A stretch of DNA of 64,000 nt from Thioalkalivibrio thiocyanoxidans ARh2 (GCF_000385215.1 NZ_ARQK01000060.1:92916-156915); one strand, 5' to 3'; counted from the stretch's first letter, positions 15,889 through 23,521 are shown. A program made the numbers and translations. Notes: generated from the letters alone by a model not told the origin.

Positions 15889-16323
15889 CTATGCAGCCCT
15901 GTCGTCGACCAGCTCATCGCGCAGGATCGTCACTTCCGCCGGCGCAGTGACCGTGATCCGTGCTGTGCCGCCCGAGACCCGAAGGACGCTCACGTCGTAG
16001 TCGAGTCCAGGCCGACCGATCACAGCGGACTCACCACGCGACATACCCAGCACGAGATACCCGGCACAATCGGTGTAGCAGGGCGGCCCGGCCTGGGCCT
16101 CGCCGCCGGCGATGGCCTCCCCATCCTGGTCGGATTGCGACAGGATCGAGGCGCGGACGATCGGCATATCGCGCGGCGCTTCGATTCCGAGGCGGGGAGA
16201 GGAGCCGACTGGGGCATAGGTCACGTGCACGTCCGGGCCGATCCAAAAGCCTTCGCCTGCGCGGCGGGTCAAGGTGAGGGTGGTGCGGCCGTCAGTACGG
16301 CCGGATTGCTGGTTAGCCGTCAT
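15889..16323 (-). CDS. Tandem CsrA-like protein (two CsrA domains in one chain)
   Basis: A 144-residue protein containing two copies of the CsrA fold. Domain 1 (~15-61) reads LTLTRRAGEGFWIGPDVHVT and ends EAPRDMPIVRASIL; domain 2 (~89-138) begins YLVLGMSRGESAVIG and ends TAPAEVTILRDEL. Both keep the CsrA landmarks: the starting beta-strand, the GE..IG turn, the (N/E/T)AP segment and the arginine equivalent to CsrA Arg44 (Arg57 and Arg135), which contacts the GGA of target RNA. CsrA normally works as a strand-swapped homodimer of ~60-residue chains; this looks like a fused dimer or a four-domain assembly when dimeric. The GGAG eight bases before the ATG supports the start. It faces the structured RNA region convergently. 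The linker (62-88) is Ala/Gly-rich. Confidence 0.8.
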   Translation of the reverse strand: MTANQQSGRTDGRTTLTLTRRAGEGFWIGPDVHVTYAPVGSSPRLGIEAPRDMPIVRASILSQSDQDGEAIAGGEAQAGPPCYTDCAGYLVLGMSRGESAVIGRPGLDYDVSVLRVSGGTARITVTAPAEVTILRDELVDDRAA

Positions 16324-16433
16324 GTCACTATCTCCGTGTGATCATCTGTCGTGGGCTACTGCATCCACGGCACTACGCTATCGTCTGCGGGCGCGGGCAT
16401 CAAGGTACAGATTTAGTATAAATATCGGATTCT

Positions 16434-16451
16434 AGGATGAAGTTTCATCCT
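16434..16451. promoter_or_regulatory. 18-bp palindrome between csrA-like and hicB-like genes
   Basis: AGGATGAA-GT-TTCATCCT is an 8-bp perfect inverted repeat with a 2-bp spacer. It lies downstream of an AT-rich TTTAGTATAAATAT (16412-16425) that could hold a -10 box for either direction, and 60 bp before the HicB-like gene. HicB proteins repress their own promoters, so this is a candidate operator. Confidence 0.5.
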
Positions 16452-16511
16452 TGTCGCGCCGATCCGTCGCGAGTGGTTCGGTGATGGCCGAGACAGCGGG
16501 GAGGACACCAC

Positions 16512-16748
16512 ATGCGCTACATGAGCTACGGCGTACGCCTAAGCCGCGACGAGGCGGGGCGCTACCTAGTGACCTGCCGGGACGTGCCGGAGGCCCTGAC
16601 GGACGGAGAATCCCAAGAGGAGGCGCTGCGCGAGATGGGGGATGCCCTCCGCGTGGCCCTCGCGGGCTACGTCACGGAGGGTCGTCCGATCCCTACACCC
16701 AGCCTCACACGCGATGGCGAGACCATCGTGGAGGTGGACGTGGACTGA
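16512..16748 (+). CDS. HicB-like antitoxin / partial-RNase-H-fold protein
   Basis: A 78-residue protein beginning MRYMSYGVRLSRDEAGRYLV, then TCRDVPEALTDGESQEEALREMGDAL, the HicB pattern of a short beta-hairpin, a Pro-containing DVPEA(L/V)T block and a helix that starts GES.EEAL. A GGGGAGG ribosome binding site precedes the ATG. No HicA toxin is visible on either side, and the protein lacks the C-terminal DNA-binding domain that some HicB proteins have. It may be an orphan antitoxin, an anti-addiction protein or a regulator. A type II toxin partner lost from the element is possible. Confidence 0.7.
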   Translation: MRYMSYGVRLSRDEAGRYLVTCRDVPEALTDGESQEEALREMGDALRVALAGYVTEGRPIPTPSLTRDGETIVEVDVD

Positions 16749-17113
16749 CACCGTGCGATCCGAGCCATCTCCACCCACTCCCCCCGCCCTCGCCGCAGGG
16801 CGAGGGAGCCGCTCGCCGCGAGGCAGGGGTGCGGGCCAAGTCCCGCACCCCACTGGGTAGCGTAAGGTCGCTGCGTGCCAGTACAGGGTCCGCTGCGCCC
16901 TCCGGGCAGCCCGTGTCCTCGCTGCGCTGCGGCCCTGGACAGCCGCTCCGCTTGTGGTAGGCAGATACACCGTCGATAGGTGGACAAAAACACCCTCCGT
17001 ACGCCGGATGATGTGGAGCGAGAGCGCGCATTAACGCTTTATGTCCTTTTCCCTTTTTAATGCGTATAGGTATTTGAATTAACGGGTATTGCCAGTTAAG
17101 TAGGGGAGAAAAA
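16749..17113. other. Noncoding region upstream of the Rep_3 gene
   Basis: GC-rich DNA to about 17000 with short hairpins, for example CCCTCGCC/GGCGAGGG near 16792-16808 and GGTGCGGG/CCCGCACC near 16829-16852. It then becomes AT-rich (17033-17100, containing TTTTTAATGCG and ATTTGAATTAACGGG) immediately before the direct repeats upstream of rep. The AT-rich block beside repeats is what an origin melting region would look like. No gene supported. Confidence 0.45.
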
Positions 17114-17177
17114 GGTGGTTAAAGGGGAGGGAACGGTGGTGAAGATAGGGAGGGATGGGTGGTATAAAGGGAGGAGG
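17114..17177 (+). repeat. Three iteron-like direct repeats upstream of the Rep_3 gene
   Basis: GGTGGTTAAAGGGGAGGGA (17114-17132), GGTGGTGAAGATAGGGAGGGA with a small insertion (17135-17155), and GGTGGTATAAAGGGAGG (17158 on). Starts are 21 and 23 bp apart, about two helical turns, as in iteron plasmids. They end 30 bp before the initiator start and may serve as origin and as rep autoregulation sites. Confidence 0.55.
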
Positions 17178-17205
17178 AATAATTGCTCCCTAAATACGAG
17201 GCCGC

Positions 17206-18312
17206 ATGGACGAAAGACTGGTCTATAAAAGCAACGCCCTGGTGGAGGCGTCCTACCGCCTGAGCGTATACGAGCAGCGCATCATCCTCGGGTGTATCGC
17301 TCAGGTGCGGCGGGACGAGCCGCTGACTGATGAGCGGCTCTACACGATCAGCGCCCAGCAAGTCGCCCAGGATGCCGGAGTGAGCGTTGGCCGCGCCTAT
17401 CAGCACCTCCGAGCCGCGTCAGGACGGCTGTACCGCCGGGAGGTCACCCTGCACGACGCTCCCAACGGAGGGGGCGCCGCGAAGGTGCGTCTGACCCGCT
17501 GGGTCCAGGAAGTGGTCTATCAGGAGGCTCAAGGCACCGTATCGCTGCGCTTCAGCAGGCCGATCCTGCCCTACTTGACGCAGCTCACTGAGCAGTTCAC
17601 CCGCTACGCCCTTGGCGATGTCGCGAAGCTGAACAGTGCCTACGCGATCCGGCTGTACGAGTTGCTGTGTCAGTGGCGGACTGCGGGCAAACGCGAGGTC
17701 TCCATCGACTGGCTACGCGAGGCCTTCCAGCTGGAGGGCAGGTACCCAGCGACCAAGGACCTCAAACGATGGGTGATCCAGCCAGCCGTCGACCAAATCA
17801 ACGAGCACTCGCCGCTGTGGGTTTGCTGGGATCAGCGGAAGTCGGGACGTCGGATCACCCATTTCCTGTTCGAGTTCCGCAGGAAGGAATCGAAATCCGA
17901 CAGCAGAGTCTCCTCGCCGTCTCTCTTGCCAGCGGCAACCTACCTGCCGGACGACTGGGTGCTGCCCGCTGAGTGGCGGGAGTGGGCAGCCGAGCAGGGC
18001 AAGGCCAAACGAATCCGCCTGAGTGACGCCGACATTGAGGAGATGGGTGAGATGTTCGCGGATCACTGGCGCAGCGAAGCGGGTGAGGAGGCGCGGAAAG
18101 TGGATTGGCTCGCAACCTGGCGGAACTGGGTTCGCCGTGAGCTGCAATGGAAGAAGGAGCGAGCCGGCCGATTCGGAGGTGCGGGATCGCAGAAACCGGA
18201 AGGCCGGGTGAGTGCGGTCAGGACGGCTAATCAGATGGCGGAGCAGCGAGAAAACGAGCCCGAAGACCTGCGTGCGGCTGTTTTTGGCCACCGATCCCGC
18301 CCGGAGCAATGA
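17206..18312 (+). CDS. Plasmid replication initiator, Rep_3 (RepB/RepE) family
   Basis: A 368-residue protein with two winged-helix domains typical of Rep_3 initiators. The start LVYKSNALVEASYRLSVYEQ, the ISAQQVAQDAGVSVGRAYQHL helix-turn-helix and the NSAYAIRLYELLCQW segment are the family hallmarks, followed by a second winged-helix region (ISIDWLREAF, then RRITHFLFEF) and a charged C-terminal extension (~residues 235-368) not needed in minimal initiators. Rep_3 proteins bind iterons to open the origin and repress their own gene. Three direct repeats lie just upstream. The element also carries a TrfA-type initiator, so this may be one half of a composite replicon. Confidence 0.93.
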   Translation: MDERLVYKSNALVEASYRLSVYEQRIILGCIAQVRRDEPLTDERLYTISAQQVAQDAGVSVGRAYQHLRAASGRLYRREVTLHDAPNGGGAAKVRLTRWVQEVVYQEAQGTVSLRFSRPILPYLTQLTEQFTRYALGDVAKLNSAYAIRLYELLCQWRTAGKREVSIDWLREAFQLEGRYPATKDLKRWVIQPAVDQINEHSPLWVCWDQRKSGRRITHFLFEFRRKESKSDSRVSSPSLLPAATYLPDDWVLPAEWREWAAEQGKAKRIRLSDADIEEMGEMFADHWRSEAGEEARKVDWLATWRNWVRRELQWKKERAGRFGGAGSQKPEGRVSAVRTANQMAEQRENEPEDLRAAVFGHRSRPEQ

Positions 18313-18327
18313 GTGGAGGACACAGCC

Positions 18328-18799
18328 ATGAAGCTGCAATACACCGAAACCCTGGCGGGCCATCAAGGCCGCCGCATCCCGGTCAGCATCCAAGTTGACC
18401 GCACCCGTCGCCCGCCGCTGTTGGGCGTCGTGGCATTCACCCGTGGCCGCCTGGTGCCGATGGGGTACTACGCCTTGCGAGGACGGCCGTGTAGAGACGC
18501 ACGCCAGCCCGGATGAGCTACCCCTGCGCCAACGGATCGTTCTAGCCGCAGGGGCTGCCCTGGGCCTCCTGTACGTCCCGGATCGTTACGAGGTGCTGGA
18601 CGGTCTGCGCCAGGCGCACCAGGCATTGGACCTGACCCAGCGCAGCCCGGACATCGACGACTTTACGGATACTCCGGGGCATGGTATCCCCGTTGAGAGC
18701 GCGGCCGACGCCTCCTACATCCACGAGTTAATCGAATACGACCTGGCCGCCGCCGCGCGGATGGATCCAAGGGCCCTCAGGCTCGGGAGCTTGGCTTAG
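18328..18799 (+). pseudogene. Frameshifted gene of unknown function
   Basis: From the ATG at 18328 (GGAGG eight bases upstream), one frame reads MKLQYTETLAGHQGRRIPVS and continues to ...PMGYYALR before ending in a short out-of-character tail (stop at 18514-18516). In the next frame a natural continuation EDGRVETHASPDELPLRQ runs to a stop at 18797-18799 but has no start of its own. One missing base near 18476-18482 would restore a 157-residue protein. A decayed homologous copy at 20842-21020 is one base longer across the same interval, consistent with a deletion here. The tail of the second frame includes a helix ASYIHELIEYDLAAAARMD. Sequencing error is the main alternative. Confidence 0.6.
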
Positions 18800-19078
18800 G
18801 CACAAACGTAGAATGCCAAGGATCAGAAGCAACCGAAATCTCGCCCCCCTGATGCCGGACACCCCCCGCCCTACGATCTCGCAGAAAATCCGGGTCCGCC
18901 GTACAACGCCTTCGATCGCGGGCTGATGCACCACGGCTTCCACGACTATCCCAGCGTGAATGGGGGTGACCGCTTCATTTGAGGAGGAGATTGTCGGCTC
19001 TTCTTGCACCTACTTCCTCGAATCCACGCGCAAAGACTATCGACAATTCAGCTAGCGTGAAACATGGTCTAATCGCGC
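18800..19078. other. Possible coding remnant between the frameshifted gene and the Sel1 gene
   Basis: In the same frame as the preceding ORF but after two stops, a segment reads like protein (AGHPPPYDLAENPGPPYNAF, then a tail ending VNGGDRFI before the stop at about 18981). It has no convincing start codon. It may be a broken small gene. The rest shows nothing recognisable. Confidence 0.3.
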
Positions 19079-20536
19079 TCAGCAACTTCCCGAATCCCAT
19101 TCCCACTGCCTGGTCATCGCGTTATAGCGACGTTCAGCCTGGAATCGAACTTGCCGACCATCATCGTAAGTACGAAAGCAATCTCCATTGTTGCAGCGTG
19201 TGTTGCATACCGTTCTGCCTGGTTGCGAGGCAGGTCTGGGTGGAAAATTCGGAGATTGTGAGGTTTGCCGAGGCTGTGAGCGTGGCAGGGCTTCGAGCAC
19301 TGAAGGAGAGACCCACCCAATCGTGTGCCCGCTTCTCAGGTAAACTTCATGCCACCCGTCAACTGTATCCAGTATACGTACCTTGGTTCCTCTGGCCGCT
19401 TGGGCTATCACTTCATAAGACGTGGATCCCCCCGCTCGTATGTTGGCTGCGGATGGTGAGATCTGTCTAACAGCGAGATTTTCATCAAAAGACCGTAGAT
19501 GTCGTTCGATATTTGTCTCTGCATTTTGATTTCCAGCTTGCGCCGCCAAGGCGAACCAATATAAGGCCCAAGCCGAATTCTGTTCGACTCCGACCCCATT
19601 TAAATATGCCACTCCAAGATTGTTTTTCGCTTCCGGTTGGCCCTCTTTGGCTGCGAGGTTATACCAGCGAGCGGCCTCTTCGGGATCCTCGCGGACGCCG
19701 ATGCCACGGCTGTACATGACACCAAGGTTATATTGTGAGGCGGTGTTCCCTTTGTTAGCTGAACTAAGGAACCAGCGAGCTGCTTCGGAGTGATTTTCTT
19801 CGACGCCGCGGCCGAAAAAATAGGCCTCGCCAAGCTTGTTCTGGGCAGAAGGGTCGCCCTGCTCAGCAGCTTTCAGATACCAAGTCGCAGCGCGCGCGTA
19901 ATGGTCTTCGAGGTGGTCATTGTTGTCGTATAAAATGCCTAAGTTCAGTTGTGAGCTCGTGTGCCCGCGTTCTGCGGCTTTTTCGTACCAGTAGATGGCC
20001 CTAGACAGGTCTTGGGTCACGCCTTTTCCGTGTTGATAGCCGTGCGCGAGGTTGTATTTTGCGTCGACGAACCTATTCTCCGCGGAGCGTCGATACCAGT
20101 TCATGGCCTCGGAAGCGTCTTCATCAACTCCAAACCCCAAGTCGTACGCGAGCCCGAGGTGAAACTGAGCATCTGCAAGCCCTTCGTTTGCAGCCTTCCT
20201 AAACCAATGCACGGCAGTCTGATCATTTCTATCCACTCCATCACCGCGAGCGTATAGGAGGCCCAGTTGATATTGAGCTTGCGTGCTGCCCTGTTCAGCC
20301 GCATTGGTGAACCAATAGGCCGCACGCGAGTAATTACGCTCGACGCCTTTCCCGTCTCGGTATAGTTCTGCGAGTTTTCGTTGAGGCGATACGATACCTT
20401 GTTCGGCACCTTCCTTGTAAAGTGCGTAGGCAGACTCGTAATCCCCTTGGTTGTAGGCGGCGAGTGCTTGGAAGTAGGTGGAGTGGCCGACTCCTGGGAG
20501 CAGAAGCGCAATTGTGAGGATGTAAAGTCGTTTCAT
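19079..20536 (-). CDS. Secreted Sel1-repeat protein with C-terminal SH3-like domain
   Basis: A 485-residue protein with a signal peptide (MKRLYILTIALLLPGVGHS). Residues ~25-345 hold about nine Sel1 repeats, each with the A..W(Y/F)..AA..G...AQ..LG..Y..G.GV pattern. A bacterial SH3-like domain follows (~355-415, ANIRAGGSTSYEVI...GTKVRILDTVDGWHEVYL). After a Pro/Ser/Gln-rich linker comes a Cys-containing tail (CNTRCNNGDCFRTYDDG) of unknown role. Sel1 proteins act as scaffolds for protein-protein contacts, and SH3b domains often bind cell-wall peptides, so a periplasmic scaffold is plausible. The gene is visibly more AT-rich than its neighbours and lies between an intact-like and a decayed copy of another gene, which suggests a separate origin. 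Confidence 0.9.
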   Translation of the reverse strand: MKRLYILTIALLLPGVGHSTYFQALAAYNQGDYESAYALYKEGAEQGIVSPQRKLAELYRDGKGVERNYSRAAYWFTNAAEQGSTQAQYQLGLLYARGDGVDRNDQTAVHWFRKAANEGLADAQFHLGLAYDLGFGVDEDASEAMNWYRRSAENRFVDAKYNLAHGYQHGKGVTQDLSRAIYWYEKAAERGHTSSQLNLGILYDNNDHLEDHYARAATWYLKAAEQGDPSAQNKLGEAYFFGRGVEENHSEAARWFLSSANKGNTASQYNLGVMYSRGIGVREDPEEAARWYNLAAKEGQPEAKNNLGVAYLNGVGVEQNSAWALYWFALAAQAGNQNAETNIERHLRSFDENLAVRQISPSAANIRAGGSTSYEVIAQAARGTKVRILDTVDGWHEVYLRSGHTIGWVSPSVLEALPRSQPRQTSQSPNFPPRPASQPGRTVCNTRCNNGDCFRTYDDGRQVRFQAERRYNAMTRQWEWDSGSC

Positions 20537-20841
20537 TGGTTTCGTCCGTGAGATAGGTTTAGACGGGCATCCGCGCCCCTGAGTGCAAGAGACTGTCTGG
20601 CTTGGGAAGGCAGTCCGCGCTAAAGGCTTTAGAGGTTGGTGAGCAGGACGAGATTGTGTGTCTGGTCCTGAGTCGGGTCCCCGTCGGTCGTTTTTGAGAA
20701 CCCGTTAGCGGTTGGGTCAGGGGGTATTGTTCCAAAGGAGGGTGTGGGTCGCAAGACGGAGGATGCGCCGAGCGGGGGTGCGTCGCGGATTGGGTCTGCG
20801 GTCCTTGAGTGCTGGCTTTGCGTTGGGTTGTGACGGTTGAG
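20537..20841. other. Noncoding stretch upstream of the Sel1 gene
   Basis: About 305 bases with no supported gene; the open frames across it have atypical composition. The Sel1 gene promoter should lie at its left end on the minus strand. I see no strong repeat. Confidence 0.35.
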
Positions 20842-21020
20842 GCCATTAGGGCCGCCTCATTCCGGTCAGCATCTAGGTTGACCGTGCTCTCCGCCCGCCG
20901 CTCGCTCGCCGGGCCTAAGCGTCCTGGGGGTCGCACGCGGCTGCTCGGTGCCGAGATAGGGAGCTACACGGAGTGGAACCGGTGTGTAGATTCGCAAACG
21001 AGCTCGCATGAGCTACCGCG
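20842..21020 (+). pseudogene. Decayed second copy of the 18328 gene
   Basis: Bases 20842-20902 match 18358-18418 at roughly 80% (for example CCGGTCAGCATC and GTTGACCG shared), and weaker similarity continues through GGTGCCGA (~20948) to GTGTGTAGA and ATGAGCTAC (~21009-21017), collinear with 18461-18528. In the ancestral frame there are stops (GGC CAT TAG). The two copies flank the Sel1 gene in direct orientation. Confidence 0.6.
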
Positions 21021-21244
21021 AAATGAGTGGTGTTAATCGTGGGAGCGGCCCCGGGGCTTCTAGTACGGGGTTCCGGTACGTATGGAGATGGTGAGTCTGG
21101 CGGCCAGCAGGGCGGTGGGCAGGATGCGGATGATTTGAGTTATATCGTTAGTCCTGTGCCGGTTTGGCTGCGTGTGGTGGCCTATACGCTGCGATCACGG
21201 GCAGAGCGTGGGGGTATAGGGTGGGTTGGGGAACGCGCGGCCTT
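21021..21244. other. Noncoding stretch, nothing recognised
   Basis: An open frame covers it on the + strand but its Gly/Arg/Ala-heavy composition, lack of a ribosome binding site and continuation into palindromic DNA argue against a gene. Confidence 0.35.
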
Positions 21245-21540
21245 GTGCGCCCGTCGGGCGCGCACGGCGTGGCGATACCCGGGCGGATGGACGGCGACCG
21301 GCGGCCACGATGGCCGTGAGGTCGTGATGTCCTGCGGCGGATTGCTGCCTCTCGACCCCGCTCCTGTCCCCACGGAGACGCCTTTCGCGTCCCTGGGCGC
21401 CGGGTTGCGCGCGATCCGTGCGCGTCCCCCAGTCGTGGGCATGGCCCCTAGGTACTTCCGGCCGCTATGCGGCCCCAGGCCGCCGCCGCAGGCGGCGGGG
21501 CGGAGCGAGCGAAGCGCGCGATCGAGGCGCGATAGCGCCT
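21245..21540. other. Cluster of short perfect palindromes beside the TrfA origin
   Basis: Six perfect stems with tiny loops occur in 300 bases: GCGCCC-GTC-GGGCGC (21247-21261), CGGCCA-CGA-TGGCCG (21302-21316), GACGC/GCGTC (21377-21391), GGCCGC-TAT-GCGGCC (21460-21474), CGCCGCC-GCA-GGCGGCG (21481-21497) and AGGCGC-GATA-GCGCCT (21525-21540). No gene fits. They could be a folded RNA, a single-strand initiation or oriT-like region, or REP-type clutter next to the origin. Confidence 0.5.
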
Positions 21541-21550
21541 CCGGGCCACC

Positions 21551-21653
21551 CCGGGATTAAGTATGTATTAGATACGGTATTAGGGCCGCGGTGCGGGTGT
21601 CGAGAAGTTACGAAAAATAAAGAGAAACCGGCCCACTCTTGGGCTGTGGATAG
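21551..21653. promoter_or_regulatory. AT-rich block and DnaA box of a candidate origin
   Basis: After the palindrome cluster the sequence becomes AT-rich (21551-21625, e.g. AAGTATGTATTAGATACGGT and CGAAAAATAAAG), and TGTGGATAG at 21645-21653 matches the reverse of the DnaA consensus TTATCCACA at 8 of 9 positions. It abuts six iterons. Together these look like oriV. Confidence 0.65.
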
Positions 21654-21779
21654 GCGCAGCCATCCCACCCTCGCGTAACAGCCATCCCACCCCTGCGTAA
21701 CCGCTATCCCACCTAGTGCGTAACAGCTATCCCTCCCTCGCGTAACCGCTATCCCGTCCTGCGTAACCGCTATCCCACC
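21654..21779. repeat. Six ~22-bp iterons (candidate oriV)
   Basis: Copies of consensus GCGTAACMGCYATCCCACC start at 21654 (degenerate, GCGCAGCC...), 21673, 21695, 21718, 21740 and 21761. Spacing is 19, 22, 23, 22 and 21 bp, so they share one face of the helix. They lie between a DnaA box and the end of the TrfA-type initiator gene, the arrangement expected of an iteron-controlled origin. Confidence 0.85.
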
Positions 21780-21803
21780 CGGTCCACGTCCAGCGCACGG
21801 CAG

Positions 21804-22697
21804 TCATGCCCATACCCCCGGGGTACGGCTGACCTGGATGAGCCCGCCCTCCATCCGCCACGACCACCCGGTCACGCCGCATACCCGATCGAGCGCACCA
21901 GGGAGTCGCTGGCGCCATACGCGCGGGCTGATCGCCGCGCCGGACAGATCGCGCAGGTACTCGGGGCGGACGGGATGTGGCTCGCGATGAGATGCGTAGT
22001 GGCGGAACAGCCAGTGCGCCGTCGGATGCCGCCGCACGGCGGCTATTTGGTCGGCATCGAGGCGTGTGTACTGATTCCTCCCATACAGGGCGATCAGGTC
22101 AGGGTGCATATCGACGGTGTACTCCCGCGAGACCCGATCGATCCCGCTCGGCCCGATGAGCTGACCCCGGTAGATAGTCGTACCGTCACCGCCGATGACA
22201 TGCACCATCGTCGGCGTGAGCCGGTCGAGGACGCGATCGAGCCATCGGCGGTCGGATGTGCCGGTACTCCTGCCGATTTCGCGCAGCAGGCGACCAGGCC
22301 GGAACTGGATGCGGTCGGGCATCTCGCGTTCTGTCGCGGCCTCGCGCGCCCAGTAGTGGATGCACTGATCCCAAACCTCCGAGTCAGCCATGTCGAGTCG
22401 CTCGCCCGTATAGACAATGCGGTTACTGCCCTGGCTGGCTAGCACCTCCTCGTGCATGTAAGTGCGACAGCCCCGCCGGACGATGCCGAACAGCGACGAC
22501 CGGATGAGCCAGTTGGACACGCCACGCTGGCTGTCCGCCCACGTTGCGGGCTGAGCCGGTGGCTCCGAGGCTCCGGCGGTGGCGTGGTTGTGTTGGGCGT
22601 CTATGTCTTGGGCTGGACGACGGGAGCCCGCCATCTGCTGGAGTCTCTGGAGCCGCCCCGTCAAGGCGTCGTCCGCGGCATGTCGCATACCACCCAT
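21804..22697 (-). CDS. trfA: Plasmid replication initiator, TrfA family
   Basis: About 297 residues from the ATG at 22695-22697, chosen because it overlaps the stop of the upstream gene by one base and because a longer start would lie inside that gene. Characteristic TrfA segments are NWLIRSSLFGIV, YMHEEVLASQG, IVYTGERLDMADSEVWDQC, FRPGRLLREIGRSTGTSDRRW and WLFRHYASHREPHPVRPEYLRDLSG. TrfA of IncP plasmids binds oriV iterons and recruits DnaA/DnaB. Six iterons and a DnaA box lie immediately downstream of this gene. The size is close to the short TrfA form (285 aa) rather than the long one. Confidence 0.92.
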   Translation of the reverse strand: MGGMRHAADDALTGRLQRLQQMAGSRRPAQDIDAQHNHATAGASEPPAQPATWADSQRGVSNWLIRSSLFGIVRRGCRTYMHEEVLASQGSNRIVYTGERLDMADSEVWDQCIHYWAREAATEREMPDRIQFRPGRLLREIGRSTGTSDRRWLDRVLDRLTPTMVHVIGGDGTTIYRGQLIGPSGIDRVSREYTVDMHPDLIALYGRNQYTRLDADQIAAVRRHPTAHWLFRHYASHREPHPVRPEYLRDLSGAAISPRVWRQRLPGALDRVCGVTGWSWRMEGGLIQVSRTPGVWA

Positions 22698-23014
22698 CAC
22701 GCCCCCCTCCCGGCCGTGCGTACGGCCTCGATTGCGGCCTCGATGTGCGCGGGGCGCTTGCGGTTTCTCGGGCGGCGGCTCCGGTGCTCCTGAGAGGCTG
22801 GGAGCACCTTCGGCTCCACGTTCGGCGTCATCATCCACACCCGGAGCGCACCCGGTGTTGTGAAGGTCTTGCCGCCGATCTGGCGACACGGCAACTCGTG
22901 CTTGTGTCGCAGCACCCAGTCCACGGAAACGCCGAGTACGTCGGCGATGGTGGGCAGGCCACTGATGATCTCGTCGTCCGCGTACTGGCGCGGACCCTCG
23001 GTATGGTCGGACAT
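22697..23014 (-). CDS. Small helix-turn-helix protein upstream of trfA
   Basis: A 105-residue protein. Residues ~18-60 (GLPTIADVLGVSVDWVLRHK, then LPCRQIGGKTFTTPGALRVW) look like an AlpA/excisionase-type winged helix-turn-helix, followed by a basic tail (QEHRSRRPRNRKRPAHIEAA). Its stop overlaps the trfA start, so it is translated with trfA and may regulate replication copy number or, as an excisionase-like protein, element excision. The family role is inferred from the fold only. Confidence 0.75.
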   Translation of the reverse strand: MSDHTEGPRQYADDEIISGLPTIADVLGVSVDWVLRHKHELPCRQIGGKTFTTPGALRVWMMTPNVEPKVLPASQEHRSRRPRNRKRPAHIEAAIEAVRTAGRGA

Positions 23015-23140
23015 ACGGTCACCTGTGATTCAGGTGGCCGGGGACCCGTGCGTGTCTACGTGTGGTGGTGTGGCGCCGGGTGACCCCGGCCTGGCGATAC
23101 GGATGCCGCGCACGTGGCGCGGCGCGTCGTCAGGCTGGGG

Positions 23141-23521
23141 TCACGCGCGGGGAGGCTGGTCGGAGTCGTCGTGGCGATCCGGTGGGGTGGGGGTGCTGTC
23201 ATGTGTCCCGGGGGACGGGATGCCGCCGATGGATGGCGGTCGGGTGGGACGCAGGGTGCGGGCCATTGCGGCATAGCCGCGCCCGCCGTGCATCGCACCC
23301 GCTACGCCGCCGCTAATCAGGATCATCGATGCGGCGACGGCGAGATCGAGGACATCCGCACCGGTCGCTGCGACGCCGACCAGCAGGCCGATGGCGACGA
23401 CAGCGAGTGCTCCGGATACGACCCACTGCCACGCCGGGAGGGCGCGGGCGCGCGCTGCTGCGCGATCGCACCATTCCGCGACGGCGCGGCGGCGGGCGTA
23501 TGTAGCCGGTGTGGTCGTCAT
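23141..23521 (-). CDS. Small membrane protein, function unknown
   Basis: About 126 residues starting MTTTPATYARRRAVAEWCDR at 23521; the in-frame extension upstream (to 23629) has unlikely composition. Two hydrophobic segments (WQWVVSGALAVVAIGLLVGV and LDLAVAASMILISGGVAGAM) form a probable membrane hairpin, followed by a Pro/Ser/His-rich disordered tail. It is the last gene before attR and may be a plasmid-backbone protein. No known family is recognised. Confidence 0.55.
   Translation of the reverse strand: MTTTPATYARRRAVAEWCDRAAARARALPAWQWVVSGALAVVAIGLLVGVAATGADVLDLAVAASMILISGGVAGAMHGGRGYAAMARTLRPTRPPSIGGIPSPGTHDSTPTPPDRHDDSDQPPRA

Noticed and set aside
16451..16960. 169-codon open frame on the + strand
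   Set aside because: It is a shadow of the HicB-like gene in another frame and continues into palindromic noncoding DNA.
20559..20936. 125-codon open frame on the minus strand
   Set aside because: Thr/Pro/Ser-rich, no start signal, and partly covers the decayed copy of the 18328 gene.
21027..21560. 177-codon open frame on the + strand
   Set aside because: Composition is atypical, there is no ribosome binding site, and it runs through six palindromes.
21654..21779. CRISPR array
   Set aside because: Repeats of ~20 bp are back to back with only 2-4 variable bases; iterons explain them.
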